DNA of 64,000 nucleotides from Aurantimicrobium photophilum (GCF_003194085.1 NZ_CP023994.1:682001-746000); one strand, 5' to 3'. Shown: positions 15,956-25,740, counted from the stretch's first letter. Notes: generated by a model not told the origin, from the letters alone. A program made the numbers and translations.

Positions 15956-16966
15956 CTAGGGAAGGACGACGACCTGAGCGCCATAGACGAGACCGGCACC
16001 AAAGCCGATTTCGAGGGCGAGGCCACCGCTGAGCTCGGGGTGTTCTTCGAGCAGTCTGTGGGTTGCGAGAGGGATGGAGGCAGCGGAGGTGTTTCCGGTG
16101 GTCTCGATGTCCTTAGCAATGACGACGGATTCGGGGAGTTTGAGCTGCTTAGCGAATTCGTCAATGATGCGCATGTTTGCCTGGTGGGGAATGAACGCTG
16201 CGAGCTGATCACTGGTGATACCGGCTTCTTCAAGCGCCTTCTGAGCGACCTTGGCCATCTCCCACACAGCCCAGCGGAAGACAGTCTGTCCTTCTTGGCG
16301 CAGGGTGGGCCAAGCCACTTCGCCGTGTCCGTCGCGGTATTCAATCATGGTGTGGTTCATGCCGACGGCATCCCACTTGGAGCCGTCTGAGCCCCACACG
16401 CTCTTCGAGATACCGGGGAAGTCGCTGGGTCCAACGACGGCAGCGCCGGCGCCGTCACCGAGCAAGAAGCTGATGGTGCGATCCGTGGGCTCAATGATTT
16501 CACTGAGCTTTTCGGCACCAATCACGAGCACATACTTTGCCAGCCCGGAACGAACGAATGAGTCTGCCTGGGCAATGCCGTAGGTGTAACCAGCGCAGGC
16601 TGCTGAGATGTCATACGCGGCTGCTGGGTTTGCACCCACTCGGTCAGCAACGAGTGCTGCCATTGACGGAGTCTGAACGCTGTTGCTGATGGTAGAAATC
16701 AGAACAACATCAATCTCTTCAGGCTTGATTCCTGCCTTGGCAATGGCTTCCTTGGCTGCTTCGGTAGCCAGGTCTGCGGCGGTGATGTTCTTGGAGGCAC
16801 GCTTACGAGTAATCACACCGGTGCGCTGGCGAATCCACTCATCACTGGACTCGATAGGACCGGCAATGTCGTCGTTGGTGACGGTGAGGTCGCCACGAGC
16901 AGCCCCCATGGCGTAGATGCGAGAGTACTTGGCGCCCTCGGACTGCTTCAGATTCACGTGAGTCAT
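15956..16966 (-). CDS. fabH: 3-oxoacyl-ACP synthase III (FabH)
   Basis: 336 residues with the KAS III triad: Cys124 in SAACAGYTYG, His in IPHQANMRI (about 264) and Asn in TGNTSAAS (about 294). The GDGAGAAVV motif and C-terminal GFGAGLVYG also fit. It starts fatty acid synthesis by condensing an acyl-CoA primer with malonyl-ACP; in this bacterial group branched primers are usual. It lies between fabD and acpP. Confidence 0.96.
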   Translation of the reverse strand: MTHVNLKQSEGAKYSRIYAMGAARGDLTVTNDDIAGPIESSDEWIRQRTGVITRKRASKNITAADLATEAAKEAIAKAGIKPEEIDVVLISTISNSVQTPSMAALVADRVGANPAAAYDISAACAGYTYGIAQADSFVRSGLAKYVLVIGAEKLSEIIEPTDRTISFLLGDGAGAAVVGPSDFPGISKSVWGSDGSKWDAVGMNHTMIEYRDGHGEVAWPTLRQEGQTVFRWAVWEMAKVAQKALEEAGITSDQLAAFIPHQANMRIIDEFAKQLKLPESVVIAKDIETTGNTSAASIPLATHRLLEEHPELSGGLALEIGFGAGLVYGAQVVVLP

Positions 16967-16989
16967 GATGTTCTTTCTCGTCCGGCCGC

Positions 16990-17910
16990 TTAGGCGACAG
17001 AGTCAATCAGTTCGCGGGCTGCATCGAGATCCTCTGGAGTCTTGACGGCAACGGTAGGAATGCCCTTGAGGCCCCGCTTGGCCAAACCAACAAGTGCGCC
17101 AGCTGGTGCCAACTCGATGATGCCGGTGACGCCCGCAGCAGCAAAGCTTTCCATGCACTTATCCCAGCGCACAGGTGAAGAAACCTGTCCAACGAGAAGA
17201 TCGCGGAATTCTTGACCCTTGGTGACGATTGAGCCGTCCTTGTTAGTCCAGAGAGTCTTGATGGGGTCTACCGTGTTGACCGTCTCAGCTGCTTCACGCA
17301 GAGTCTCCACAGCATCCAACATGTAGCTGGTGTGGAATGCGCCGGCAACCTGCAAAGGAATAACTCGAGTACCAGCTGGTGGTTCTTCAGCGAGTTTGGT
17401 CAGAGCAGGAAGTTCACCTGCAACGACAAGCTGTCCGCCGCCGTTGTAGTTAGCGGGGAAGAGGCCAAGTTCATCGAGCTTGGCAATGATGTCGGATTCT
17501 TCGCCACCGATGACCGCACTCATGCCGGTGGGAACCAGTGCAGCGGCATCAGCCATCGCGCGCCCACGAATGCCCACAAGACGCACAGCGTCAGTGGCAT
17601 CCAGAACACCAGCGCCAGCGGCAGCGGTGAATTCACCAACCGAGTGGCCAGCAATTCCGGAAGTCTTAGAGAGGTGATCAGTTTCGGCCAGTGCATCCAG
17701 AGTCAGAATGCCGGCAGCCACGATGAGTGGTTGGGCTATGGCGGTGTCGCGGATGGTGTCCGCATCGCTCACCGTGCCGTGCTTGACCAGGTCAACGTCT
17801 GCTGCGGCAGAAAGAGTTTCGAGGAGTGCTTTCGAACCGGGATCAGCAATCCAAGGTTCGAGGAATCCAGGGGTCTGCGAGCCCTGTCCAGGGCAGACGA
17901 CAACAATCAC
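16990..17910 (-). CDS. fabD: Malonyl-CoA:ACP transacylase
   Basis: 306 residues with GTG start. The N-terminal CPGQGSQ motif and the nucleophile Ser90 in GHSVGEF are typical; AGAFHTSYM supplies the catalytic His. It loads malonyl groups onto AcpP. It is the first fab gene after fasR. A 17-bp inverted repeat 27 bases upstream may be its operator. Confidence 0.96.
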   Translation of the reverse strand: MIVVVCPGQGSQTPGFLEPWIADPGSKALLETLSAAADVDLVKHGTVSDADTIRDTAIAQPLIVAAGILTLDALAETDHLSKTSGIAGHSVGEFTAAAGAGVLDATDAVRLVGIRGRAMADAAALVPTGMSAVIGGEESDIIAKLDELGLFPANYNGGGQLVVAGELPALTKLAEEPPAGTRVIPLQVAGAFHTSYMLDAVETLREAAETVNTVDPIKTLWTNKDGSIVTKGQEFRDLLVGQVSSPVRWDKCMESFAAAGVTGIIELAPAGALVGLAKRGLKGIPTVAVKTPEDLDAARELIDSVA

Positions 17911-17936
17911 GGGTTAAGTCTTCCAATCGTTGACTG

Positions 17937-17953
17937 TGAGTGCTGTGCACTCA
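17937..17953. promoter_or_regulatory. Candidate FasR operator upstream of fabD
   Basis: TGAGTGC-TGT-GCACTCA is a perfect 7+3+7 inverted repeat, 27 bases before the fabD start and after the fasR stop. FasR of Streptomyces activates the fab operon by binding upstream of fabD, so its position suits a FasR site; the link is inference. Confidence 0.45.
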
Positions 17954-18019
17954 TCGACACACTATCGCGAGAAACGTTGTGGAGTCTCTACATTTTCCGC
18001 ATGTTTTTGCGGGAAATCC

Positions 18020-19228
18020 TTATTCGGCAACCACGGGGCGAAGTGGTTTGCGTGCCTTCTTGATGGGTTCCTTGATGGAACCCAGAATCAGAGCACACTG
18101 CAAAATCATTGCTTCGCGGGGACCAGTGGCATCCCAACCGATGACATCGGTGACTCGCTTGAGGCGGTAGCGCACAGTGTTGGGGTGAACGAAGAGGTCA
18201 CGAGCAGTAGCTTCCAGGCTTCGACCGTTATCAAGATAGCTCTGCAGTGTGGTGAGTAGTTCAGAAGACTGGTCACTCAAGGGCACATAGATGCGCTCAA
18301 TGAGGGTAGCCCTGGCAAGTGGATCACCGGCAAGAGCGCGCTCAGGAAGAAGATCGTCTGCTGCGATGGGGCGCGTCGCACCACGCCATGCACTTGCTAC
18401 CGAATATCCAGCAAGCGCAGCACGTGCACTGGTCACAGCATCCACGAGAGAAGGAACCTCTGGACCCACAACCAGGTGGCCTTCACCAAAGTCTTCTTCG
18501 ATCCTCTTGGTAATTTCCATGAAGCTCATGGTGGAGTTCTCTACCTCGTCTTCGAGAGGCTCAGCGCGACCAATCACGACAACAAGGCGGTTTCCTTGCA
18601 CTCCGATCAAGATGTCAGCGTGCAGGTGACGGGCGGTGCGACGCAGGCGATCCACCTCAAGTTGGCGAGGTGCGCGACCTACGACAACGCAGACTTCACC
18701 GCGGCCCTGCCAGCCCAATGCGGCAATGCGGCTGGGAAGTTCGTCGTCATATTCGCCGGAGAGAATACTGTCGACTACGAGTGCTTCGAGTCGTGCATCC
18801 CACAGGCCACGGGCTTCAGCAGCACGGGCATATACATCTGCAGCAGCAAAGGCGATTTCACGCGAATACAACAGGATTGCTTCGCGGAGTTCTTCACCGT
18901 GACCCTTGATGCGCTCTTCCACTACTTCAACTGTGCAACGAATGAGCTGCAGGGTTTGTTGCAGAGTGACCGAACGTAGCAGTTCACGAGGAGCACCGCC
19001 GAACACATCGGAGGCAATCCACGGGGTGGTTTTTGGGTCGTCGAACCAGGCAATGAACGAGGTTATACCTGCCTGAGCTACCAAGCCCACGGCAGAGCGA
19101 CGCCCAGGGGGCATATCGCGATACCAGGGGAGTGTGTCCTCAAGGCGTTTGACGGTCAGCGTGGAGAGCTCACCAGAAATGGTGCGCAACCAGGCAAGCG
19201 TTTCCGCCTTGGTTCGTTCAGCGGCCAT
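18020..19228 (-). CDS. fasR: FasR-like transcriptional regulator (PucR-type HTH)
   Basis: 402 residues. A GGDEF-like/CdaR-type middle region is followed by a C-terminal PucR HTH (LQSYLDNGRSLEATARDL, then HPNTVRYRLKRV). In Streptomyces and other actinobacteria the homologue in this place, directly before fabD, is FasR, which controls fatty acid synthesis. The presumed -10 box TAACCT (19240-19235) overlaps the aceE stop codon and lies at -12 to -7 of the ATG with no ribosome site, which suggests leaderless transcription from its own promoter. Confidence 0.88.
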   Translation of the reverse strand: MAAERTKAETLAWLRTISGELSTLTVKRLEDTLPWYRDMPPGRRSAVGLVAQAGITSFIAWFDDPKTTPWIASDVFGGAPRELLRSVTLQQTLQLIRCTVEVVEERIKGHGEELREAILLYSREIAFAAADVYARAAEARGLWDARLEALVVDSILSGEYDDELPSRIAALGWQGRGEVCVVVGRAPRQLEVDRLRRTARHLHADILIGVQGNRLVVVIGRAEPLEDEVENSTMSFMEITKRIEEDFGEGHLVVGPEVPSLVDAVTSARAALAGYSVASAWRGATRPIAADDLLPERALAGDPLARATLIERIYVPLSDQSSELLTTLQSYLDNGRSLEATARDLFVHPNTVRYRLKRVTDVIGWDATGPREAMILQCALILGSIKEPIKKARKPLRPVVAE

Positions 19229-19237
19229 CCGCGTAGG

Positions 19238-21964
19238 TTAGCTTTCGCCGCCGGCAGATCCGGTGGTTCCTGCAGTGACGTCGTAGAGGCGGTACTTCTC
19301 GATGGCCTGGCGAACCAGTCCACGATCAACCTTGCCCTGCTTTGCCAGCTGCTCGAGCGTGCGCACCACAACGGAAGGACCGTCGATGGTGAAGAAGCGA
19401 CGAGCTGCTGCACGAGTGTCACTGAAACCGAATCCGTCAGCACCCAAGGTGGCATAGTCACCTGGGATGTAAGGACGAATCAGGTCAGGAACCATGTGGT
19501 TGTAGTCGGTCACGGCAACGAATGGACCCTCAGCACCAGAGAGCTTCTCGGTGACGTAGGGAACCTGTGCAGGTGCCTCAGGGTTCATCATGTTGAAGTG
19601 GTCTGCTGCAATACCGTCGCGACGCAGTTCACCCCATGAGGTGACAGACCAGACATCGGCAGAAACGCCCCAGTCTTCGGCAAGTAGCTTCTGAGCCTCG
19701 AGTGCCCATGGAACAGCAACACCAGAAGCCAATATCTGAGACTTGACGCCAGGCATGTCGTTTTCTTGGAGCTTGTAGATACCGCGCAGGACGCCGTCAA
19801 CATCGAGGTTTTCTGGCTCAGCAGGCTGCTGAATGGGCTCGTTATAGACGGTGATGTAGTACATCACGTTGGGGTCTGGGTGAGTTCCGCCATACATACG
19901 CTGCAGACCATCACGCATGATGTGTCCGATTTCGTAGGTGTAGGCAGGGTCATAGGTCACCACTGCAGGGTTAGTTGCAGCGAGGATAGGCGAGTGGCCG
20001 TCAGCGTGCTGCAGACCTTCACCGGTCAGTGTGGTGCGACCAGCGGTTGCACCGATGACGAAACCGCGGACCATCTGGTCACCGGCGAGCCACAGGGCGT
20101 CACCAGTGCGCTGGAATCCGAACATCGAGTAGAAGACGTAGATCGGAATGAGGATTTCACCCTGGGTGGAGTAGGAGCTACCCACGGCGGTGAATGCAGC
20201 CAGTGCACCTGCCTCATTGATGCCCACGTGAATGATGGTTCCAGTGGGGTCTTCTTTGTAAGCCAGGAGAAGATCGCGGTCCACGGACATGTAGTGCTGA
20301 CCGTTGGGGTTGTAAATCTTCGCATTGGGGAAGAAGGTGTCCATACCGAAGGTGCGAGCCTCATCGGGGATGATGGGCACGAGGCGGGGACCAAATTCCT
20401 TATCGCGGATGAGGTCCTTGAGCAGACGCACGAAGCCCATGGTGGTGGCAACTTCTTGCACGCCAGAACCCTTGGCGGCGATGTCGTAGGTCTTCTTTTC
20501 GGGAAGAGCAATCTCGGTGTACTTCGAGCGACGCTCAGGGACGTATCCGCCGAGTTCACGACGACGTTCATGCATGTACTGCAGGCGAGGATCGTTGTCC
20601 TCTGGCTTGTAGTACGGAGGCATGTAGGGGTTTTCTTCCAGAACCGCATCGGTGATGGGGATCTTGAGGAAGTCACGCATGAGCTTGAGGTCATCAAGCT
20701 TCATCTTCTTCATCTGGTGGGTTGCGTTGCGGCCTTCGAAGTGCTTGCCGAGACCGTAACCCTTGATGGTGTGAGCCAAGATGACAGTGGGCTGACCCTT
20801 GTGCTCAGAGGCTGCCTTGAACGCGGCGTAAACCTTGTTGTAGTCGTGGCCACCGCGCTTGAGCTTCCAGACATCGTCATCGCTCATGTGCTCGACGAGC
20901 TTGAGCGCACGTGGGTCACGAGCAAAGAAGTTTTCACGCACGAATGCGCCATCTTCGGTCTTGTATGTCTGGAAGTCACCATCGGGGGTGACGTTCATGA
21001 GTGTGCGGAGAGCGCCGTCGTGGTCGTTGGCGAGAAGTGAATCCCATTCACGACCCCAGATGACCTTGATGACGTTCCAGCCAGCACCACGGAAGAAGCT
21101 CTCGAGCTCCTGGATGATCTTTCCGTTACCGCGCACAGGGCCGTCAAGACGCTGCAGGTTGCAGTTGATCACGAAGTTGAGGTTGTCGAGACCTTCGTTG
21201 GCAGCTACCTGGAGCTGACCACGCGATTCGACTTCATCCATTTCACCGTCACCGAGGAATGCCCAGACCTGCTGATCAGATGCATCCTTGATGCCACGGT
21301 TGGTGAGGTAGCGGTTGAGCTGTGCCTGATAGATCGCGTTGATGGGACCTAGACCCATCGACACGGTGGGGAACTGCCAGAAGTCAGGCATCAGGCGGGG
21401 GTGTGGGTAGGACGAGAGTCCGCCACCGGCGTGAGACTTCTCCTGACGGAAGCCATCAAGCTGGCTTTCGTTCAGACGTCCCTCAAGGAATGCGCGGGCA
21501 TACACACCGGGAGAGGCGTGACCCTGCACGAAGATCTGGTCGCCACCACCGGGGTGGTCCTGACCGCGGAAGAAGTGGTTGAAACCGACTTCATACAGCG
21601 ATGAGGAAGAAGCGTAGGAAGAGATGTGGCCACCGACACCAATGCCGGGGCGCTGTGCGCGGTGCACGAGCATTGCAGCGTTCCAGCGAATCCAGGCACG
21701 GTAGCGACGTTCGGTTTCTTCGTCGCCGGGGAATGCGGGCTCGTTCTCTGGAGCGATGGTGTTGAGGTAGTCGGTTGTGGGAACCATGGGCACACCCAGG
21801 TGCAGTTCCTTTGAGCGACGAAGGAGGGAGAGCATGATGTCTCGACCGCGTTCGTGACCCTGTGACGCAACGACGCCATCAAGTGATTCGTTCCATTCCG
21901 CTGTCTCTTGCGGATCGGCGTCGTAGTTACTGACCGAGTAGGGATCCTGGTCGTTAACCGTCAC
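19238..21964 (-). CDS. aceE: Pyruvate dehydrogenase E1 component, homodimeric
   Basis: 908 residues, the usual size of AceE-type E1. The start is a GTG behind AGAGGTTG. The TPP-binding GDGEMDE motif lies in the first third, and a C-terminal transketolase-type domain ([13 protein letters not shown]) ends the protein. It decarboxylates pyruvate and reductively acetylates the lipoyl group of E2. The E2 and E3 subunits are encoded at 41376-44172, and lipoate synthesis genes at 38908-40519. fasR follows 9 bases downstream. Confidence 0.96.
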   Translation of the reverse strand: MTVNDQDPYSVSNYDADPQETAEWNESLDGVVASQGHERGRDIMLSLLRRSKELHLGVPMVPTTDYLNTIAPENEPAFPGDEETERRYRAWIRWNAAMLVHRAQRPGIGVGGHISSYASSSSLYEVGFNHFFRGQDHPGGGDQIFVQGHASPGVYARAFLEGRLNESQLDGFRQEKSHAGGGLSSYPHPRLMPDFWQFPTVSMGLGPINAIYQAQLNRYLTNRGIKDASDQQVWAFLGDGEMDEVESRGQLQVAANEGLDNLNFVINCNLQRLDGPVRGNGKIIQELESFFRGAGWNVIKVIWGREWDSLLANDHDGALRTLMNVTPDGDFQTYKTEDGAFVRENFFARDPRALKLVEHMSDDDVWKLKRGGHDYNKVYAAFKAASEHKGQPTVILAHTIKGYGLGKHFEGRNATHQMKKMKLDDLKLMRDFLKIPITDAVLEENPYMPPYYKPEDNDPRLQYMHERRRELGGYVPERRSKYTEIALPEKKTYDIAAKGSGVQEVATTMGFVRLLKDLIRDKEFGPRLVPIIPDEARTFGMDTFFPNAKIYNPNGQHYMSVDRDLLLAYKEDPTGTIIHVGINEAGALAAFTAVGSSYSTQGEILIPIYVFYSMFGFQRTGDALWLAGDQMVRGFVIGATAGRTTLTGEGLQHADGHSPILAATNPAVVTYDPAYTYEIGHIMRDGLQRMYGGTHPDPNVMYYITVYNEPIQQPAEPENLDVDGVLRGIYKLQENDMPGVKSQILASGVAVPWALEAQKLLAEDWGVSADVWSVTSWGELRRDGIAADHFNMMNPEAPAQVPYVTEKLSGAEGPFVAVTDYNHMVPDLIRPYIPGDYATLGADGFGFSDTRAAARRFFTIDGPSVVVRTLEQLAKQGKVDRGLVRQAIEKYRLYDVTAGTTGSAGGES

Positions 21965-22158
21965 AACAACCTCTTTCTCACAGGCAGATCGTGCCTGTAC
22001 ATGCTGGGGGAGGGAAGATCCAACTGGGTTACAGCGTGGACACTAGGTAACACTCTACAGACGAGCTGAGGGCTAGGAGTAATTATTGATGGATATGTAA
22101 ACCATCAACACATCTAAGATTGTTCTGTCGTCATCCCACAAAGCAAGGAGAAGCTCAC

Positions 22159-22617
22159 ATGAGCCTCACTATCGGTGCACCAGCCCCTGATTTCACGTTG
22201 AAGAATCAGTTCGGTGAAGAAGTTTCCCTGTCACAGTTCCGTGGGGTGAAACCTGTCGTTCTCGTCTTCTACCCACTCGCGTTCACGGGCATCTGCACGG
22301 GCGAGCTGTGCGAGCTGCGTGACAACATCTCCGTTTTCAAGACCAATGGTGTTGAACTGCTTGCTATCTCTGTGGACTCCAGCCCCACTCTTCGTGTTTT
22401 TGCAGAAAAAGAAAACTACGATTTCTCACTCCTGTCTGACATGTGGCCCCACGGTGAGGTCGCGTCCAAGTACGGCGTTTTCCTTGAAGACAAGGGCTTT
22501 GCGAACCGCGGCACCTTCGTGATCGACAAGGACGGCAACCTCGCTGGACAGTTCGTCACCGAGCCTGGACAGGCCCGTGACTTCGCCTCGTACAAAGAGC
22601 TCGTAGAAAACCTGTAA
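22159..22617 (+). CDS. ahpE: Peroxiredoxin, AhpE type
   Basis: 152 residues from ATG 22159, with AAGGAG eight bases before it. The peroxidatic Cys46 is in FTGICTGEL; the pattern up to LLSDMWPHGEV and FANRGTFV closely follows the one-Cys AhpE of Mycobacterium. A second Cys51 (ELCEL) is nearby and might resolve the sulfenic acid, which AhpE of M. tuberculosis lacks at this position. It reduces peroxides and peroxynitrite. It is divergent from aceE. Confidence 0.9.
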   Translation: MSLTIGAPAPDFTLKNQFGEEVSLSQFRGVKPVVLVFYPLAFTGICTGELCELRDNISVFKTNGVELLAISVDSSPTLRVFAEKENYDFSLLSDMWPHGEVASKYGVFLEDKGFANRGTFVIDKDGNLAGQFVTEPGQARDFASYKELVENL

Positions 22618-22631
22618 TATATTTCGAGCAC

Positions 22632-22704
22632 GGGCCTTTAGCTCAGTTGGTAGAGCGCCACGTTTACACCGTGGATGTCATCGGTTCGAGCCCGGTAGGG
22701 CCCA
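22632..22704 (+). tRNA. tRNA-Val (anticodon UAC)
   Basis: A complete cloverleaf can be drawn: acceptor GGGCCTT/AGGGCCC, D arm GCTCAGTTGGTAGAGC, anticodon stem CCACG/CGTGG with loop TTTACAC (anticodon TAC), and T arm with GGTTCGAGCCC. A discriminator A ends it, and the CCA is not encoded. Confidence 0.95.
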
Positions 22705-22712
22705 CTCGTGTG

Positions 22713-22746
22713 AAAGAGCGTCGCAGAAATGCGGCGCTCTTTCTTA
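22713..22746 (+). terminator. Terminator after tRNA-Val
   Basis: The stem AAAGAGCG(T)CGCA / TGCG(G)CGCTCTTT with a GAAA loop is followed by CTTATTG. It is 9 bases after the tRNA and would also end the ahpE transcript. Confidence 0.8.
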
Positions 22747-22849
22747 TTGTTGACGACACTCTGCCGTGAACTTTTGGGTTAACGTTTGGTGTTCAAGTAG
22801 GGTGCTCTTCAGGGGATTTCCCCTACTCAAACTCAAGGAGGCGTGAACT

Positions 22850-23683
22850 ATGACTGATAATTCAGAATCAACATTCCAGCCTCACTCTGATGAAGAGCTC
22901 GCTCGTTTGCTCGAAGAGCAGATGCGGGCCATGCGTTCTTCCGCGCCGATTACTGCTCCGCAGCCCACTGTCTCTGCTGTTCATGTTGAGCCAGTAGTAG
23001 CTGCCGAGGTTGAAGAAGAACTGGGCATTGACGAGCTTTTTGGTGCGCTTCTCGAAGACACCACTGATATTCCTGTTGTTCAGGTGGAAGAAGAAGTTGT
23101 CTTCATTCCTTCTGTTGACGAAAGCTCCCTCGAGCACACTCAACCCATCACCTACATCCAGGAGGATGTTGTGGAGGTTGCTGTGATTGACGAGCAGATT
23201 GTCGTAGAAGAGACCATCACCGAAGCTGCGATTATTGACAACCACATCGTTGTTGAAGAAACAGTGGTGGAAGAAGTCATCGAAGATGCGCACGTCATTG
23301 CCGAGCGCATTCTTTCCGAAATCAGCATTGATGGCGAGATTGTGGCAACCACCATTTCTGCAACCGCTGGTGCTGATCCCATTCCTCTGATGTTTGGTGA
23401 AGCCGCGGCAAGTGCACCCATTGCCGCGCCAGTCTTTGCCGCCTCGATGAGCTACACCCCAGAACCTGTCGTTATTGAAGAGGACATCATCGTTGATGAG
23501 GTTGTTCTTGAGGACAACACTGAGGAAGAAGTAGCGGTTGAAGCCGTTGTTGTCGACGAAGTTGTCGTTGAGGAGTTTGAGGCTCCTGTATTCCGCTCAA
23601 CTAATCCCATCAACCACATCAACTCTTTTGCACCGCGTCCAACCTTTGATGAGCTCGTTTTCGGAGTTAAGTCAGACGACTAG
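22850..23683 (+). CDS. Acidic Val/Glu-rich protein with SepH-like C-terminal tail
   Basis: 277 residues, ATG behind AAGGAGG. After a charged N-terminus (DEELARLLEEQMRAMRSS) most of the chain is low-complexity, made of alternating Val/Ile and Glu/Asp runs such as VVVDEVVVEEFE, with no enzyme motif or membrane segment. The last residues, PTFDELVFGVKSDD, closely match the C-terminal tail of SepH in this window (PSWDDIVFGTRSDDDPA). That shared short motif suggests a common binding partner. Its stop codon supplies the -10 box of the next gene. Confidence 0.7.
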   Translation: MTDNSESTFQPHSDEELARLLEEQMRAMRSSAPITAPQPTVSAVHVEPVVAAEVEEELGIDELFGALLEDTTDIPVVQVEEEVVFIPSVDESSLEHTQPITYIQEDVVEVAVIDEQIVVEETITEAAIIDNHIVVEETVVEEVIEDAHVIAERILSEISIDGEIVATTISATAGADPIPLMFGEAAASAPIAAPVFAASMSYTPEPVVIEEDIIVDEVVLEDNTEEEVAVEAVVVDEVVVEEFEAPVFRSTNPINHINSFAPRPTFDELVFGVKSDD

Positions 23684-23692
23684 GCTCGAATC

Positions 23693-24508
23693 GTGACTAA
23701 TCTTCGCGATGTTGTTGAGTATGCCCACACACTGTGGCCACTTTCTGGTGCCGAAAGCTGGGATGCCCCAGGTCTCGTTTCAGGTTCCCTCGAGAGCCCC
23801 GTGAAGCGCATCCTGCTCGCTGTTGATGCTGTTGCTGAGACGGTGGAGCAAGCTGTTGAAGTTGAGGCAGATCTCCTCATAACTCACCACCCGTTGTTGA
23901 TGCGTGGCGTGACCAGCGTCAATGAAGAGCTTTACAAAGGCAACCTGATTGCCCAGCTCATTCGTGGGAACGTGGCACTACTTGCCGCCCACACCAATGC
24001 TGATGTAGTTGAAAACGGTGTCTCAGACGTCATTGCCCAGTCTCTGGGGCTCATTGATACTGCCCCTATTGAGCCCGGTGTTGTTCCCGGAACAGGTATT
24101 GGCCGCGTGGGAAATCTTCCAGAGGTGACGACCCTGGGAGCACTCGCCAGAGCACTTGCAGATTTACTTCCAAACACCGCAGGTGGTGTGAAAGTATCTG
24201 GAGAATTCACTGCGGCAATTTCTCGCGTTGCACTCTGTGGTGGAGCAGGAGATTCACTGCTGGCCACTGACGCTGTGCGGGGTGCCGATGTCTACATCAC
24301 CTCAGATCTGCGTCACCACCCGGCGCAAGAAGCCCGTGAACAAGCACTCATCTCGGGTGGCCCTGCACTTATTGATGTGTCTCACTGGGCTTCAGAGTGG
24401 TTATGGCTCGACACTGCTGCTGCCCAGCTGCAGAAGCAATTCCCTGACATTGATGTGGAAGTTTCGGACCTGCGAACAGATCCATGGGACTTCCTCGTCG
24501 TACAGTAG
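23693..24508 (+). CDS. Nif3-like dinuclear metal centre protein (YbgI/DUF34)
   Basis: 271 residues with GTG start. Metal-binding motifs of the Nif3 family are present: THHPLL (about residue 64), AAHTNAD (about 99) and a late DVSHWASEW. Family members are hexamers or trimers with two metals, often described as GTP cyclohydrolase-like; the true substrate is unsettled. TAGGCT at 23681-23686 is at -12 to -7 of the GTG and includes the upstream stop codon, so this gene may have its own leaderless promoter. Confidence 0.88.
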   Translation: MTNLRDVVEYAHTLWPLSGAESWDAPGLVSGSLESPVKRILLAVDAVAETVEQAVEVEADLLITHHPLLMRGVTSVNEELYKGNLIAQLIRGNVALLAAHTNADVVENGVSDVIAQSLGLIDTAPIEPGVVPGTGIGRVGNLPEVTTLGALARALADLLPNTAGGVKVSGEFTAAISRVALCGGAGDSLLATDAVRGADVYITSDLRHHPAQEAREQALISGGPALIDVSHWASEWLWLDTAAAQLQKQFPDIDVEVSDLRTDPWDFLVVQ

Positions 24509-24547
24509 AGACAACAGTTCCACACATAATTCAACGAGAGAAGTGAC

Positions 24548-25282
24548 GTGAAAGCACGCCCCGAGGATCAGCTCGCTCTGCTCACCCTGCAAGAACGTGA
24601 TAACCACATCACTCAGTTGAACCATGCGCGCAAGAACATTGCCGAGCAAGCAGAACTGGCAGAAGTCACTGCTTCATTGCGCGAGTTTTCTCAGTCCCTC
24701 ATCGCTGCCCAAGGCGTTCTTGAAGACGCCAAGATTGAGCTCGCTCGAATTGAAGATGACGTGCGCGTTGTCGATGAGCGCATTGCCAAGGACAAGGAGC
24801 GTGAGGCAGGAGCTGCTTCCGCGAAGGACCTGCAAGCTCTTGAAGCTGAGCTTGCCTCACTGGCAACGCGCAAGAGCAACCTCGAAGACATCGAACTCGT
24901 CGTGATGCAAAGCATCGAAGATGCAGAGGTTGCCGTGGCAGATGTGCTGGTCGAGCGTGACGCTGTTGAAGCTCGTCGTGCTGCACTAGCTCAGGCCGTC
25001 TCAACACGTGAGGCAGAAATTGATGCAGAACTAGCTGCAGAGACTGCTGCCCGAACTGAACTTGCCGCCAGCTTGCCTGCAGACCTCGTTGAACTCTACG
25101 AGCGTCAGCGCGCACGCTACGGCATCGGAGCAGCATTGCTCACACGTCGTGTCACCGGTGGTAGTGGCGTGGAACTCACCTCGACCGATCTGGATGCTGT
25201 TCGTGCAGCTGCTCCCGATGACGTCGTGATCTGCCCTGACAGCTCCTGCATCCTCGTTCGCACGAACGAATCTGGACTCTAA
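24548..25282 (+). CDS. Coiled-coil protein of the C4 zinc-ribbon family (COG1579), ribbon degenerate
   Basis: 244 residues with GTG start. About 170 residues form a long antiparallel coiled coil, as in the CT398/COG1579 family. The usual C-terminal C4 zinc ribbon is reduced: the first CxxC is replaced by GGSGVELT, and the second half keeps only CPDSSC before ILVRT, so zinc binding is unlikely. It sits between the Nif3-like gene and an RNase H gene, a common actinobacterial order. The stop overlaps the next start (TAATG), so they are translationally coupled. Function unknown. Confidence 0.85.
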   Translation: MKARPEDQLALLTLQERDNHITQLNHARKNIAEQAELAEVTASLREFSQSLIAAQGVLEDAKIELARIEDDVRVVDERIAKDKEREAGAASAKDLQALEAELASLATRKSNLEDIELVVMQSIEDAEVAVADVLVERDAVEARRAALAQAVSTREAEIDAELAAETAARTELAASLPADLVELYERQRARYGIGAALLTRRVTGGSGVELTSTDLDAVRAAAPDDVVICPDSSCILVRTNESGL

Positions 25283-25704
25283 TGCCCCGTCAGCTCATCA
25301 TTGAGGCCGATGGCGGTTCTCGTGGCAACCCCGGCATTGCTGCAGGTGGTGCCGTTGTGATTGATGGTGAAACACAGCAGGTGCTGGCCTCTGTGGGTGT
25401 CTATGTCGGTATTGCCACCAACAACGTCGCTGAATACAACGGCCTACTCGCTGGATTGATCAAGGCGTATGACATTGACCCAGGTGCTCTTGTGCATGTG
25501 CGGATGGATTCTAAGCTCGTGGTTGAGCAGATGTCAGGTCGGTGGAAGATTAAGCACCCGGATATGGCTGTTCTTGCTGCCAAAGCTAAAGACGTTATTG
25601 GCAACCGTGCGGTGACATATGAATGGGTTCCCCGTTTGCAGAATGCTCTTGCAGATGCGGCCGCCAACAAGTCCATGGACTTACGCGAATCCTTCGACGC
25701 TTAG
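25282..25704 (+). CDS. RNase HI-like protein
   Basis: 140 residues covering a complete RNase H fold. The catalytic acids are visible: Asp in IEADGGSRGNPG (about 10), Glu in NVAEYNGLLAG (about 51), Asp in VRMDSKLVVEQ (about 75) and a late Asp in NALADAAAN. In mycobacteria the homologous domain is fused to a CobC-like phosphatase; here it stands alone. It would remove RNA from RNA-DNA hybrids. The RNase P RNA gene follows. Confidence 0.9.
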   Translation: MPRQLIIEADGGSRGNPGIAAGGAVVIDGETQQVLASVGVYVGIATNNVAEYNGLLAGLIKAYDIDPGALVHVRMDSKLVVEQMSGRWKIKHPDMAVLAAKAKDVIGNRAVTYEWVPRLQNALADAAANKSMDLRESFDA

Positions 25705-25740
25705 TCTCATCTCTCTCCCCGCTCTAGACTTATCAAGAAT

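Noticed and set aside
19766-21040. Plus-strand open frame of 424 codons
   Set aside because: It is antisense to aceE and has no ribosome site or family motif.
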